Positions 10,609-22,227 are shown, counted from the stretch's first letter. The stretch is 64,000 nucleotides of DNA from Sthenelais limicola (GCA_942159475.1 OW804098.1:119189374-119253373); one strand, 5' to 3'. The notes: a model not told the origin generated them from the sequence alone. Made by a program: numbers and translations.

Positions 10609-11958
10609 TTAACTTGTTACCTTTGTTTTGGATAGCCAGATTTCTGCAGAGTGAGAGTGATGGTATGGGGCAATATTTTGGGGAGACGAACAGGCAAGAT
10701 TTATTTTGTCGTTTCGTTTTGTAGGCCTAAACAATGTTGGGGATGATTGCACAAGATAATTTCACAACTTAAACACGTTAGTTCTATTTGTATTCAGATA
10801 TTTTATTCAGCTACTACATTTTGAAATATGTACAATATTCTCAGCCAGTGCAAAAAAAAGACAGATATATTCAACAAAATCGAAAAATTAAATAGGTATC
10901 AAACCAATGCTATAATTATGATCGAAAACATAAATTGTACAGAAATTAAAAACACATACAAACCCTTTCCGTGCAATGACTTTATCACGACAGTCCTAAT
11001 GAACTATAAAATATAAGGGACACAATATTAACCTCGTCTTAGATCTGTATGAGCCACGATGGCAGGTTATGTTTGAATAAAACCTTTTCAAAATCAAAAC
11101 AAAAATTCAAATAATGCAATTCCATTAAACGTAGTTCTACTTCTTATGCATCTTGTGACATAAATATGGAATACAATTCGTGACTGTTCTAATAGAGTGT
11201 ATCACACACACATGAAGTGAAAACGTAAGCCACTCTTGATGATGCATACATTTTCACTTCTCATATATTTTCAATTCTCGTGTGTTTAATACAGTATTAT
11301 AGAACAATCACTCTGTGCATTTGATCTAAGTACCTGATGACCTGAACAGAGGAGTTGGCTGTTCAAACGATGTGAACAGTTTCCATGAGATATAAAAGGC
11401 ATTTCTATTCATCTTGTATATGTCTGAAAAGAAAATTTACAATATTTCTAGCTAAATACACTCCATAGGTTGACCTTAGGAATGGAAGGATTTATTTAAC
11501 ACACTATTTTGAAATTTATGACATAATAGTTAACGCTCTTCATATCCCAAGAATGAGAACAACCCAGCTATATAAGATATCTTGTGAATCAAAGACTATC
11601 AATTTCTTGACTTGTGACCATTTTTTCTAAAAACACATCACCACATTGTAGCAGTGAAAGTGCCCTATTGCAGGATATATATGCAAATCTCAATGGTGGG
11701 AAGCAGCTTTGTGCTTTCCCTGTTTCGCTGTTCTGCATATCACTTGTATATATTGGTGTGGTGTATATATATCGCCAGCTGCCCATCATTGCCCTAGCTG
11801 TCTGCTGCATTTAGATATACCTCTCTCTTGCATATATGTAAGTTTAGTATTGTATGACAGATGTTGGGTCTCGCAATCTGCACACGCACAAAGCTGTCAA
11901 GTGAAAATAAAGCATTGTTCATATTTATATTCATATTTGTCTCCATCAGAGATGGCTG
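10609..11958. other. AT-rich spacer, possible antisense retroposon tail
   Basis: 10798-10850 reads ATTTTATTCAGC...ACAATATTCTCAGCC, similar to 2509, 5236 and 25018. The rest up to the minisatellite has only short frames without recognisable features. Confidence 0.45.
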
Positions 11959-13046
11959 AGAAAAGGAAAGGTATAGTTGCCCTGAGAAAGGTATAGTTGC
12001 CCTTGGAAAGGTATAGTTGCCCTGAGAAAGGTATAGTTGCCCTTGGAAAGGTATAGTTGCCCTGAGAAAGGTATACTTGCCCTGGGAAAGGTATACTTGC
12101 CCTGGGAAAGGTATACTTGCCCTGGGAAAGGTATACTTGCCCTGGGAAAGGTATACTTGCCCTGGGAAAGGTATACTTGCCCTGGGAAAGGTATACTTGC
12201 CCTGGGAAAGGTATACTTGCCCTGGGAAAGGTATACTTGCCCTGGGAAAGGTATAGTTGCCCTGAGAAAGGTATAGTTGCCCTGAGAAAGGTATAGTTGC
12301 CCTGGGAGAGGTATAGGTGCCCTGGGAGAGGTATATTTGTCCTGGGAGAGGTATAGTTGGCCTGGGAGAGGTATAGTTGCTCTGGGAGAGGTATAGTTGC
12401 CCTGGGAGAGGTATAGTTGCCCTGGGAAAGGTATATCTGCCCTGGGAGAGGTATAGCTGCCCTGGGAGAGGTATAGTTGCCCTGGGAGAGATATAGTTGC
12501 CCTGGGAGAGATATAGTTGCCCTGAGAAAGGTATAGTTGCCCTGAGAAAGGTATAGTTGCCCTGGGAGAGGTATAGTTGGCCTGGGAGAGGTATAGTTGG
12601 CCTAGGAAAGGTATATTTGCCCTGGGAGAGGTATAGTTGCTCTGGGAGAGGTATAGTTGCCCTGGAAGAGGTATAGTTGCTCTGGGAGAGGTATAGTTGC
12701 CCTGGGAGAGGTATAGTTGCCCTGGGAATAGTCAATTTGCCCTGGGAGAGGTATAGCTGCCCTGGGAGAGGTATAGTTGCCCTGGGAGAGCTATAGTTGC
12801 CCTGGGAGAGATATAGTTGCCCTGGGAGAGGTATAGTTGCCCTTGGAAAGGTATAGTCGCCCTGAGACAGATACAGTTGCTCTGGGAAAGGTATAGTTGC
12901 CCTTGGAAAGGTTTATTTGGCCTGGGAGAGGTATAGTTGGCCTAGGAAAGGTATAGTTGCCCTGGGAAAGGTATAGTTGCTCAGGGAGAGGTATAGTTTC
13001 CCTGGGAGTGATATAGTTGCCCTGGGAAAGGTATAGTTGCCCTCGG
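11959..13046. repeat. 20-bp minisatellite, about 54 copies
   Basis: Unit GGTATAGTTGCCCTGGGARA, in perfect register over nearly 1.1 kb. A homogeneous core of nine units with TATAC in place of TATAG (about 12071-12240) sits in a field of more variable units carrying GAGAG or GAAAG. Since 60 bp equals three units, frames on both strands stay open (minus 11794-12735 and 12791-13138; plus 12037-12276), giving a 20-residue repeat. Best read as a non-coding satellite. Confidence 0.93.
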
Positions 13047-13860
13047 GCAGTTTCAACAACCAATACCCTGATCCATTTCTCATTGTTGTTAATTAATCCT
13101 TCAATATAAAATATAGGTGCACCTACATATGTATACATACAAATAAGGGGAACACTATTTGAGCAATGCGGACTTTTGATGTAGAACTACTGACAATTGG
13201 GTATTCCTTATCCATAACAAGCAATTCTGAATTAATCATGTTGGGCACTGACAAACCAAAATATCAAACCAGGATGAGAAGATAACTTATCAAGCAAAGA
13301 AGAAATTGGAGGCAGAGAAAGCTATCAGCTCCAAAGCAGATAGCACTATCTCCAGGTCTCCCATCACACAGTTTTTGCCCCGTCATTGTCTGTCACTAAT
13401 AACATATCAAATCAATACTCCCTCAAAAGAATAGATATTTCCCTGAGAAGTTCTCGTCTAGAAAGCAGCTTCTTGGTAACTTTCTTATCACCATGGCAAC
13501 TCCCTCCAGATGCCAGATATAATCCCCACCAATAGAGGTCTCTCTTTATACTGCAGATATCTAATTAGAGACCTTTACGACATTGCCAGAGCCCATTATC
13601 AGGTTCTAAAAGAATGTTTACGACATTAAAAGTGTAGGCAATGTTACTGGTGTCAACCTCTATTTACTGTGATGGCATTTGCTGCTTGTCTGGGAATCTA
13701 CAAATGTAGTTTTTCCGTACAGTCTAACAACGATACATTGATTAACGCAGGCATTCCATGCAATGTCTTTACAATGGATTGGGAAGAGTTGAGCAGACGT
13801 TGTTATGGTTGTCCCTCTCAGAAAGTATCCCAAGATTTACGACTTTAATGAAATTAAATG
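13047..13860. other. Spacer, no gene recognised
   Basis: No repeat family or coding signal could be supported. A Lys/Glu/Arg-rich run can be read around 13285-13400 but it is broken in every frame. Confidence 0.4.
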
Positions 13861-13861
13861 A

Positions 13862-14113
13862 ATACAATATATTTCGTAAGGTATTAAGACTAAAGTAAAA
13901 TAAAAGAAAATGTGGTTAGTGTGTTAGACTTTAAAACTGGACGGAGCAGCCTTTACATTTGTCTAATCTTCGACTCATTTTCCTTTTATTTCACTAATAT
14001 CTTCACATATGGGGCTCAGTTTTCTTTTAAACTCGCACACATTTATCTTAATATACATATATAAATATTAATATATTTTGTAAGGTATTAAAACTAAAGT
14101 AAAAAAGGAGATA
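13862..14113 (+). repeat. Direct duplication flanking a family E repeat
   Basis: ATTTCGTAAGGTATTAAGAC (13868 on) recurs as ATTTTGTAAGGTATTAAAAC near 14073, each followed by TAAAGTAAAA. Between them, 13941-14045 is the second copy of family E (ACTCATTTTCCTTTTATTTC, ATCTTCACATA). Confidence 0.65.
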
Positions 14114-14158
14114 ACAGTTCCGAGAATCTGAGTGGTGACTGAATATATGTGTGTACAT

Positions 14159-14345
14159 ATATGTGTTTCAGGAAAATGAGTCACACGTGGTTAGGTTGAT
14201 ATTTTTTAAGGGATTTATTCACATGATATCTTTGTTGGAATGTTCATATGTTTAGAGAGTCATCCTATGAAGTACATTTGATTACTTTACTGCTAAATGT
14301 CCACCCAGAAATATTGCGAATTTTTCTCGAATATAAATATATTGT
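14159..14345 (+). repeat. Family A MITE, 5' half
   Basis: Left TIR GTGTTTCAGGAAAATGAGTC, ACACGTGG. The body runs to CCACCCAGAAATATTGCGAA and is truncated before the AATCGGCTTGATC end. Confidence 0.8.
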
Positions 14346-14496
14346 AATTCTTTTGTATTTTTTTTAAAAAAATGTTTATACAGCAAGTAAATAAATCAAA
14401 TCATTTCGCGAGTAGTCAACTATAATGAAGATACATAGCCACTTCGTAAATCAGTTTTAACCTTGAAGTGGACACACGGATATATATTAGCTGCTC

Positions 14497-14841
14497 AATA
14501 GGGGATTTGCATAGCCGCCATTTTTAATCTTGATTTGCATGGAATTATGGGACTAATGGTACAGTATAAAATCAATAGGAAACATGCCATGTTCAGCATG
14601 AACTATTTATCAATGCTCTAATGTCAATATCCATGTATTATACATGTTTCCATAACACAAGGCTTCATCTTTCCGATCATGCATTTGGTTTTCATAGACG
14701 ATTTATACAAGCTTTGAAGGTGAAAACATTCTTGCAATTTCGATAAAATGTTACCAAATATTTGTATGTCAGATTTCATCAGAATCCATCCCGGCATGTA
14801 CTGCAGTAGACATGCGCAGTGAGACATGCAACTCCCCTATT
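14497..14841 (+). mobile_element. Family C MITE, full length
   Basis: 345 bp. It opens AATAGGGGATTTGCATAGCC GCCATTTTT and closes ACATGCAACTCCCCTATT, so the ends are inverted copies of ~17 bp. The 67-residue minus frame (14624-14827) is internal to the MITE and recurs in other copies; it is not a gene. Confidence 0.88.
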
Positions 14842-14867
14842 CCATGGGTTTCTGTCCACTGTTTTAT

Positions 14868-15008
14868 CAAACATAGAATATAGAAATGCTATTAGAAGTC
14901 CTTAATGTGTACTATCATTGGAATCAGCTGGATCTCATCTTTTCAAATATGAAGGTTTCTCAAAATCCATTTTTTATTCACGTATGCCTTTTTTTCCTGA
15001 AGCACATC
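14868..15008 (+). repeat. Family A MITE, 3' fragment
   Basis: TCAAACATAGAATATAGAAA to TTTTTTCCTGAAGCACATCA. With 14159-14345 on the other side, this is probably one family A copy split by the family C insertion, with some loss. Confidence 0.75.
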
Positions 15009-15444
15009 AAATATACGAAAAATAACCATACGAATGTTTAGGCAAGAAAATCATTTTAATCATATTTTGACCATATTCAAAGGTATATATCTATAGCAGC
15101 TAAATATTACCTCTCTTAGATCCTTCATAGTGGGAAGGGGTTATTCCAGACGCTTCAATACCCTGGAGTATGTATGCCCTGCTGACGTCATGGGAGTCAC
15201 TGGAGGAGGGTACTGGAGTAGGGGGCAAGTGTATACGGGCTAGCTGGCGTAAAGCTAAAGTATCAAATAATAATATTTGTGGTTTCATAAAGTCTGCCAG
15301 AGAAAGGGATTCCACACTCGTCAGCAAATATACAATTCACAAAAAAAATAATAAAAAAATATACAATTCACCTCCACCAAATTGATTAATTATTTAACAC
15401 AAAACCAAAGATACTAAGGTGTAAGGCGTAAGACCCTGAATGGC
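15009..15444. other. Spacer, no gene recognised
   Basis: Overlapping 71- and 75-residue frames on opposite strands have no recognisable feature. An A-rich stretch lies at 15340-15360. Confidence 0.4.
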
Positions 15445-15840
15445 TGTGTTATAGGAAAATGAATCACAAGTCATTCAGATTCAGATATTCAGACATTTAT
15501 TCACAAGACCTCTTTGTTGGAATGTTTTCATATTAGGGGTGTCCAGTGCCTGAGCCGGTATACATCCATGTAATAAATTCCAAGACAGTGTATTAAATAT
15601 ATCCATGCATTACTGGGGTCATTTTATGAAGTATATTTAGCTTGTTTACCAGTTATTGTCCGCCTATGGCAAATATTTATTATAACATAAACAAAATAAA
15701 CATAAAATATAGAAACACTTGTTTGATGTCCTTTATGTTTATCTTCATTGGAATCGGCTTGATCTCATCTTTTCAAATATGATGGAATCTCAAAATTTAA
15801 TTTTTGCGACTTGTGACTCGTTCTCCTGAAACACACCAGA
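15445..15840 (+). mobile_element. Family A MITE, full length
   Basis: 396 bp. Left GTGTTATAGGAAAATGAATC, right GCGACTTGTGACTCGTTCTC then CTGAAACACACCA. Internal landmarks (TCTTTGTTGGAATGTTTTCA, AATCGGCTTGATCTCATC) are well kept. Confidence 0.9.
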
Positions 15841-16327
15841 AAATGATAATATTGGTGGGTGCATTGCTTACTAGTAATGCGCTGTCATTGCTGCGGCCCT
15901 GGTGAGGAGAGACACTCACACTAACCCTCTCACCCCTGCTCCTCCGGCAGGTCTCCATCTTGCTCCCCCTCACTCCTCCGCTGCTCCTACAAGCACTAAC
16001 ACCTATATCTTCTTCCCCTCCCACCCTCTCCTATTCTCATAACTTCTACGAAGGCCAGCAGTTTATTTCATACCTCATAACCTGTAACAGCTACTATGTA
16101 CTCAACAACAATTAAGAGTTAATTATCAATAAACTTTTAATTGCTCCAAACCACTTTCTCTCTTGTCTCTCGATCAGGGCCGTATCCAGTAATGCAATAG
16201 AATAACGATGTATATGGCTACAATTAGGTTGTATTCATAGTCTCCAAGTGTTACCTGACAAGGCAGGAGAGGGGACAATACAGGTACTAGTATGTGTTGT
16301 ATCAGACGGGTATTGAATATATACACG
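15841..16327. other. Spacer, nothing recognised
   Basis: A mixed C-rich stretch (15890-16025) precedes the long inverted-repeat element. No gene is supported. Confidence 0.4.
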
Positions 16328-16331
16328 TGTA

Positions 16332-17370
16332 TAGTTGGGTCATCTGGAGCACTTCTGTGACCGTTGAGAGCGAAGGTTGGTTTCTCAGTGGATTTTACAT
16401 CTATGAAGGGCAAATAAAAAAATGAGCGGGGGCGACCCTCGCGAAAGTGCGGGGAAACCCCGTGAGAGCCCCAAATCCAAAATGGCCGCCATCGACCACT
16501 ATGACAACTTATATTTCAATGGTTTGGCCTACCATGCAGTCCAGTATATGCTTATTAGGGTTTTGGGGGTTGAGGAATTCATATCTGATATCAGTTTGAT
16601 GATTTGACCTTGCTTTGACCTTCAAATCCAAGATGGCTGACAGTTTTCAGCTTACAAGGGCCAAATTTTCAAAGTCATCATAGAACCTTCTTAGTAGGCT
16701 CTTATGAAAGCTCTTATGATGTTAAATTGACTTATGGAAAGTGAAACTACAATTGGGGCAACCATAGTTAGTACTGCACTTGGGAAACTCACCCCCAAAG
16801 CCCCCTAGGGGTAATAGAACAAACCCCTTTTCAGACTGATGATCTTTCAGGTATAGTCTAGGAGAAATTAGACCTGGGACAAATTGTAAAACACAGTTTC
16901 TGAACTGTTTTGGATACTATTGATATGCCTTATTAATATACTAAAAGGCCCAGAAAATCTAGGTCAGGGAACATGCCCAAAACCACATAAAAAACAAAAT
17001 GGCTGCCACTAAAACTTTGGAACACCATAACTCAGAATATAATTAAGATATATTCAAGTGCAAATACAATTTTTCTATGTTTTTAGACATCAGGAATCCA
17101 GTGCAATATAAATGAAGTCAATATAATCAAAATTTAACAAGTTAGTATATTGATACCAAGAAAAATGAAGAAAAAACCTCCCTAAAATGCATTGAGTGAA
17201 CTCAAGAAACGCCATAACTTGGCGTATAATCAACATATATTCATGTGTAAATATACCTTTTCTATGTTTTTAGACATGGGGAATTCATCGCAATATAAAT
17301 GAAGTCAATCTAAGTAATATTCAGCAAGTTAGCATATGCTTTATCAACTACTTGGAAGCTGAGATAAAAA
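16332..17370. repeat. Left arm of the 3.67-kb element
   Basis: Contains AAATGGCCGCCATC at about 16481 and a GC-rich block before it. The 61-codon frame at 16422-16607 recurs unchanged at 19726-19911 in the right arm, because the arms are copies of each other. It resembles no family and has no support as a gene. Confidence 0.85.
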
Positions 17371-18380
17371 CAAAAAACTCATTCATGACCACGCACAGTT
17401 GGTAACATGTTCTTCTCATCCTAACCTTCAAACTATTACAATGGCCAAAAGCTGTAGTACATTCCTAGTTAATATTTCTGAAAGAACAGACTCATTCCAT
17501 TTGACAGTTGTAGTGAATAATCTTGTAGTATTGTAGTAGTTCACCAGGTGTGTGTTAGGATATGGATCAGAATTGACCATCTATAGAAATAGAATTACCA
17601 ACTTTAAGAAAACGATTCTAAAGTCACCCTCCCTTGAGGAGATATAAATAAATTGAAGACAAATTAAGTAAAATCAATGATCCCTAATGTGTTTGGCACC
17701 TCAAATAGTCTCCTATTGGGACTGAAAGAACCCACCTTGTCACCTAGGCACACCAAGCACACACCCTGACATTCAATTTAGTCTGTTCTGACTAACATGG
17801 AATGCTCCACTCAAGTTGTCTAACAAATCATAAGGAATAAAAAGAAATAGGAGATCACAAGTACAAGGAGATCTACCCTCAATACTGTCTCTATATTGCT
17901 TGGGTGTAGTCCTCTATCCTCAGCTTGGCACAAGCAGGGTGCAGAATTGTATCTGCCTCTGGATGCCTGAATCAGCTCATCATATTTTGCTACCCATCAA
18001 TGTCGGTCACCATCCTCGATACTAAAGGAAAGATCCATACCTATCCTTAACTAGGATTAGACATGGTGTGAGATGATGATAGTGCAGATCTTATCCAAGT
18101 ATATTTCCAGGGGTTCTCACAGCTATTGGTGTATATATCTGTTCTAGCAATCCCTCTAAACTAATTTCTGTCAATGGATGGCTGCTAAAGTGCTGGAGAC
18201 TCATCTCTGTGTCGAAACATTGGAGGTCCAAATTTTGTTGCTAGGATTGCCCTATGCTTATGATTTAATGATGGATATCACCTACCACCAAAGAAAAGCT
18301 TAAGTGTGTCCAATGTTAAAACTTCCCAAGATGATATAGAGAAAGTTGGAGAATATGCTACTGTACCTGTTTACAATTTA
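17371..18380. other. Left part of the core of the 3.67-kb element
   Basis: Not repeated in the arms. All frames are broken and no domain was recognised. It could be decayed upstream coding sequence of the pseudogene that follows. Confidence 0.45.
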
Positions 18381-18389
18381 AATTTCAAT

Positions 18390-18745
18390 GCATTATCTCC
18401 AGTATAAGAAATATTGAGAAAAACTTGCTGTCTGCAAAACATTATATTAATGCACAGATTCTGCCCGCTAGTTCTGCTGCTAAAAAGTATCACAGAGTGT
18501 ACTACCAGATTTAAAGAACAAAGTGTGTTCGCCGTCCTCCAGAGTACTCGGGATGGAAGTTCACAGATGAATAATTCCAAACTTTACGTTTGCACCTGCT
18601 TCCTGCTTCTGACCAACTACAACAAAATTTGTTGCTGCAACTGCTGGAGTGACAGCATCATTCTGTGTGTTCTTAAAGGAATATCAACTAGGAATGTACA
18701 CCAGCTTGTAGCCATTCCAATGGTGACTGTATAAACAGCGCAGGA
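18390..18745 (+). pseudogene. Broken C-terminal part of a Cys-rich protein of unknown function
   Basis: Read across frames, the + strand spells LQYKKY*EKLAVCKT (about 18398-18442), INAQILPASSAAKKYHRVYY (18446 on), YSGWKFTDE (about 18547), LPASDQLQ, KICCCNCWSDS and finally a GDCIN-like end (about 18725). I recall the same order from unnamed invertebrate proteins: F..KL..., LPPTSAAAKYHSLRVYYQ, GW....D, LP.P..LL..I.C.C...C, then a CXC-like cluster ending C.G..C.N. Many frameshifts and stops break it, and several cysteines are lost. Its place in the core of the inverted-repeat element suggests it was cargo or part of the transposition machinery. The match is from memory, not a search. Confidence 0.6.
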
Positions 18746-18959
18746 GCTAACGCTGTCAGGTACCTTAATAAGTAGGCATACTCATTTTTCCTGCTGTGTA
18801 TTATTTCAAATCATAACTAACCAATAATCAAAACAGGTCTGTTTGACATTTAGGGCTACAGGAATATGTTTCCAATTGTGCTTGGTCATGAACGTTTATA
18901 CAATACAATCCCAATAGATTTCTAGAGTTTAATGGATGAATTTTGAGTGTTTTGGAGGT

Positions 18960-20001
18960 TTTTTCTCACCATCCATGTAGTTGGTTTAGTATAAAGCATA
19001 AACTAACTTGCCGAATAATAATTAGATTGACTTCATCTATATTGCAATAAATTCCCCATGTCTAAGAACATAAAAAAAGTATATTTACACATGAAAATAT
19101 GTTGATTATACGCCAAGTTATGGTGTTTCTTGAGTTCACTCAATGCATTTAAGGGAGGTTTTTTCTTCATTTCTTGGTGTCAATATACTAACTTGTTAAA
19201 TTTTGATTATATTGACTTCATTTATATTGCACTGGATTCCTGATGTCTAAAAACATAGAAAAATTGTATTTGCACTTGAATATATCTTAATTATATCCTT
19301 AGTTATGGTGTTCCAAAGTTTTAGTGGCAGCCATTTTGTTTTTTATGTGGTTTTGGGCATGTTCCCTGACCTAGATTTTCTGGGCCTTTTAGTATATTAA
19401 TAAGGCATATCAATAGTATCCAAAACAGTTCAGAAACTGTGTTTTACAATTTGTCCCAGGTCTAATTTCTCCTAGACTATACCTGAAAGATCATCAGTCT
19501 GAAAAGGGGTTTGTTCTATTACCCCTAGGGGGCTTTGGGGGTGAGTTTCCCAAGTGCAGTACTAACTATGGTTGTCCCAATTGTAGTTTCACTTTCCATA
19601 AGTCAATTTAACATCATAAGAGCTTTCATTAGAGCCTACTAAGAAGGTTCTATGATGACTTTGAAAATTTGGCCCTTGTAAGCTGAAAACTGTCGGCCAT
19701 CTTGGATTTGAAGGTCAAAGCAAGGTCAAATCATCAAACTGATATCAGATATGAATTCCTCAACCCCCAAAACCCTAATAAGCATATACTGGACTGCATG
19801 GTAGGCCAAACCATTGAAATATAAGTTGTCATAGTGGTCGATGGCGGCCATTTTGGATTTGGGGCTCTCACGGGGTTTCCCCGCACTTTCGCGAGGGTCG
19901 CCCCCGCTCATTTTTTTATTTGCCCTTCATAGATGTCAAATCCACTGAGAAACCAACCTTCGCTCTCAACGGTCACAGAAGTGCTCCAGATGACCCAACT
20001 A
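18960..20001. repeat. Right arm of the 3.67-kb element
   Basis: Inverse copy of 16332-17370. Identity falls towards the inner end, where TAGTATAAAGCATAAACTAA pairs with the region near 17330-17350. Confidence 0.85.
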
Positions 20002-20057
20002 TGTAGGTACGTCTCTGGTTACATCGATCTGGGTTCTCTGTTGTGAAGAGCAAATAT

Positions 20058-20370
20058 GTGATGTGTCACAGAAAATAAATCCAATTTGAGTTGCCATCAA
20101 ATTTAAAAAGGGGAAATTAAGCAGATTCTTTATTTCATGTTTGGTTTCTTTGATGTTAGAAAAACAAGTTGGCAATATTTCTGGGTGGGAAATTACTAGT
20201 AGTTGTTAAATCGGAATTTGGTATATTCATACACATTAAAGCGTTAGATTCCTAAAGAAATGAGAACAGTCCTAGTAGTTATAGATGAGTTGAAACGTTT
20301 CAGATCAATTACTTCTAGTCCTAGAAAGAAATATTGTGAAACACTTTGAAAAATATGAATTTTTCCATCG
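20058..20370 (-). repeat. Family A MITE, heavily decayed
   Basis: Left GTGATGTGTCACAGAAAAT; internal GGCAATATTTCTGGGTGGGA and ATTACTAGTAGTTG match the reverse complement of the family A centre. It tails off near GAAAAATATGAATTTTTCC. Confidence 0.5.
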
Positions 20371-20484
20371 GGTTTATGAGGCATACTACCTCTCTCTTGC
20401 TGGCTTTCAACTACCCTTACCTTTAAAGGTGCATTCTTGGCTATTACGTCAAACGGAATCTAACCAAGTTTACTCATAATTATA

Positions 20485-20605
20485 TTATGACTTATAGGAC
20501 TAGATTTATAAATATTCTGCCGCTGATACATATTCATACAAACATTTGAAGTCACATCTACCGAGTGAAAACGGCGCCCTGGAGCGATAATATGAGAAAT
20601 CCTTG
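20485..20605 (-). repeat. Family H fragment
   Basis: TTATGACTTATAGGACTAGA, ATATTCTGCCGCTGATACAT and GCGATAATATGAG match the inverse of the right part of family H (compare 53170-53280). Confidence 0.65.
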
Positions 20606-20634
20606 CAGGGAAGGTCTTTGGCGGGTCCACTAAA

Positions 20635-21180
20635 TTTGAGAAAATGAGTCACAAGTCGCAACAAATTTTGAGATATTGTCATATTTGAAAGAAATGAGAT
20701 CAAGCCGATTCTAATGATATTAAACAGTAGGGATATCTAATAAGTATTTCTTTATTTTAAGTTTGATATTTTTATTACTAATCGATTTAAAGAGATAAAT
20801 ACCAAAACCGTAAGAAAGACGATGCCAAGTTGATATTTGCTTGAGATGTTTTATTCAGATGTAGTGAACAACGTTTCGGAGTTCGTTACTCCTTCTCCAG
20901 GGTCAGGGTTTTCATCATTATCTTGAACACAAATCTTTGCAGTATTTTAGGGTGGACAATTACTAGTAAAGTAGCTAAATTTACTCCATATATATTGACC
21001 CTAGAAATGCATGGATATATTTGATACACTATCTTGGAATTTGGTACATATATGTATAAAACCTCACCAATTAGATACCCAAAGAATGAAAACATTCCAA
21101 TAACGAGATCTTGTGAATAAATCACTTTGAATAGTACCAATTTTGCGACTTGTGACTCATTTTCCTTAAACAAATCACAA
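20635..21180 (-). mobile_element. Family A MITE with an internal insertion
   Basis: Left GAAAATGAGTCACAAGTCGC, right GCGACTTGTGACTCATTTTC then CTTAAACAAATCACAA. Family A sequence is broken between about 20785 and 20925 by an unrelated segment with GTTTTATTCAGATGTAGTGA and CAACGTTTCGGAG...CTCCTTCTCCAGGGTCAG. The 119-residue minus frame spanning it is accidental. Confidence 0.85.
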
Positions 21181-21483
21181 AACGAATGAGGACGTTCTGT
21201 AGTAAACACAACCAGACAAAATCCTTTAAAATTCTTATCAGACAACTTTCATAGAACATTTATTATAAACTCAAAATGTTCAGAATTTGACGGATGTTAG
21301 CTGGGACTAAAGCTTTAACCATACTTTTATTCACAATATTTTATAAAGTCTGGCTGAATTCCCACTGCTGGGAAGGTACAGATGTTCAACTACACGAAAA
21401 GTCAAACGCCGTGTTCACTGCGTCAGACAGAATGATTCACACGTCATCAATAGTGGGAACTCTCACAGGACGCATGTACACAT
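21181..21483. other. Spacer, nothing recognised
   Basis: An 85-residue plus frame (21294-21551) runs from here into the family B copy that follows. No domain is seen. Confidence 0.4.
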
Positions 21484-21682
21484 GGGTTGGGCGACAGACA
21501 ACGTACAATTGGCGGCCGATTACATCCGGAAATTCTGTTAAATTAGGCTGAAAATGATAAAAACTGGGAATATTTGGATATATTTCGTATTATATTGTGT
21601 TGATTCAGAGTTATATTTAGTCCTGAGTTTGGGTTATTTGAGAGGATTGGTGAAGGCAATTTGTCACCCATGTAATATTCTG
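21484..21682 (+). mobile_element. Family B MITE, decayed
   Basis: ACGTACAATTGGCGGCCGAT, AATTCTGTTAAATTAGGCTG and GTTATTTGAGAGGATTGGTG, AAGGCAATTTG are in family order. Both outer TIRs are damaged. Confidence 0.7.
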
Positions 21683-21702
21683 TGCAAGGAGAAGGTATCT
21701 AT

Positions 21703-21850
21703 ATATGGGTCAGATTTTCAGAAAATGTTCAATTGGCAGCTCTACATATTTAGTAGTTTATGCTAAATTAGACTGACAAATGATGAATACTAGGTATATC
21801 TGAGTATATTTGGTGTCGCATTGATTTAATTAAAGTATTAATTATGCTAT
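21703..21850 (+). repeat. Family B MITE, 5' half
   Basis: TATGGGTCAGATTTTCAGAA through ATCTGAGTATATTTGGTGTC to AAAGTATTAATTATGC. The 3' half is replaced by other sequence. Confidence 0.82.
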
Positions 21851-22227
21851 TAATGAATGTCTAGCTCTGCATGCTTCTCTGGATCGGAGATTTTCACCTT
21901 CCTATTTTTCTTCAAAAAGATTTTTCATGAGTGTGTATTCAAAGTACACACATATTCACAAGTTCACTATGTATTGACCGAGAGGCGAATTCCGAATTGT
22001 TTATAAAGAAATACACTATTTTAAAGCTGCATTTTGAACCTAGCGACTATCTGATTCTGTCAGCGATCTGAAGCTTATCATGATTGAAAGGTGAGAATGC
22101 TGCATCAGTAGATCTACACAATTTTGTAGATTGCCAACTTCGACAGGAAAATGATAAATACCAAGTATATCTAAGCTTATATGGTTGTGAGTCGGTCCAA
22201 AGAATGTGTTCAGTTGGGCTAAAGAGG
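21851..22227. other. Spacer with scraps of family B
   Basis: AAATGATAAATACCAAGTAT followed by ATCTAAGC at about 22150 echoes the centre of family B. Otherwise nothing is seen. Confidence 0.4.

Larger units (their letters stand above)
16332..20001. mobile_element. 3,670-bp DNA transposon with ~1-kb inverted arms
   Basis: The element starts TAGTTGGGTCATCTGGAGCA and ends TGCTCCAGATGACCCAACTA. The 4-bp direct repeat TGTA at 16328-16331 and 20002-20005 fits a target duplication. The arms (16332 to ~17370 and ~18960 to 20001) differ by only scattered substitutions in their outer parts, for example TGGCTGAC against TGGCCGAC, implying recent activity or arm homogenisation. The ~1.6-kb core carries a broken Cys-rich protein gene near 18390-18740. 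The superfamily is not recognised; 1-kb arms with a 4-bp duplication are unusual. Confidence 0.85.

Noticed and set aside
11794..12735. 313-codon minus-strand frame (LPGQLYLSQ repeats)
   Set aside because: Produced by the 20-bp satellite; all three phases repeat equally and no non-repeat domain is present.
14624..14827. 67-codon minus frame, also seen in part at 35953-36147
   Set aside because: Inside family C; recurrence reflects MITE copies, and the frame is not conserved in all of them.
16422..16607. 61-codon frame repeated at 19726-19911
   Set aside because: The identity comes from the inverted arms being copies; there are no domains and no independent evidence for coding.
18371..18580. 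69-codon minus frame in the 3.67-kb element core
   Set aside because: It lies opposite the better supported plus-strand Cys-rich pseudogene and shows no family features.
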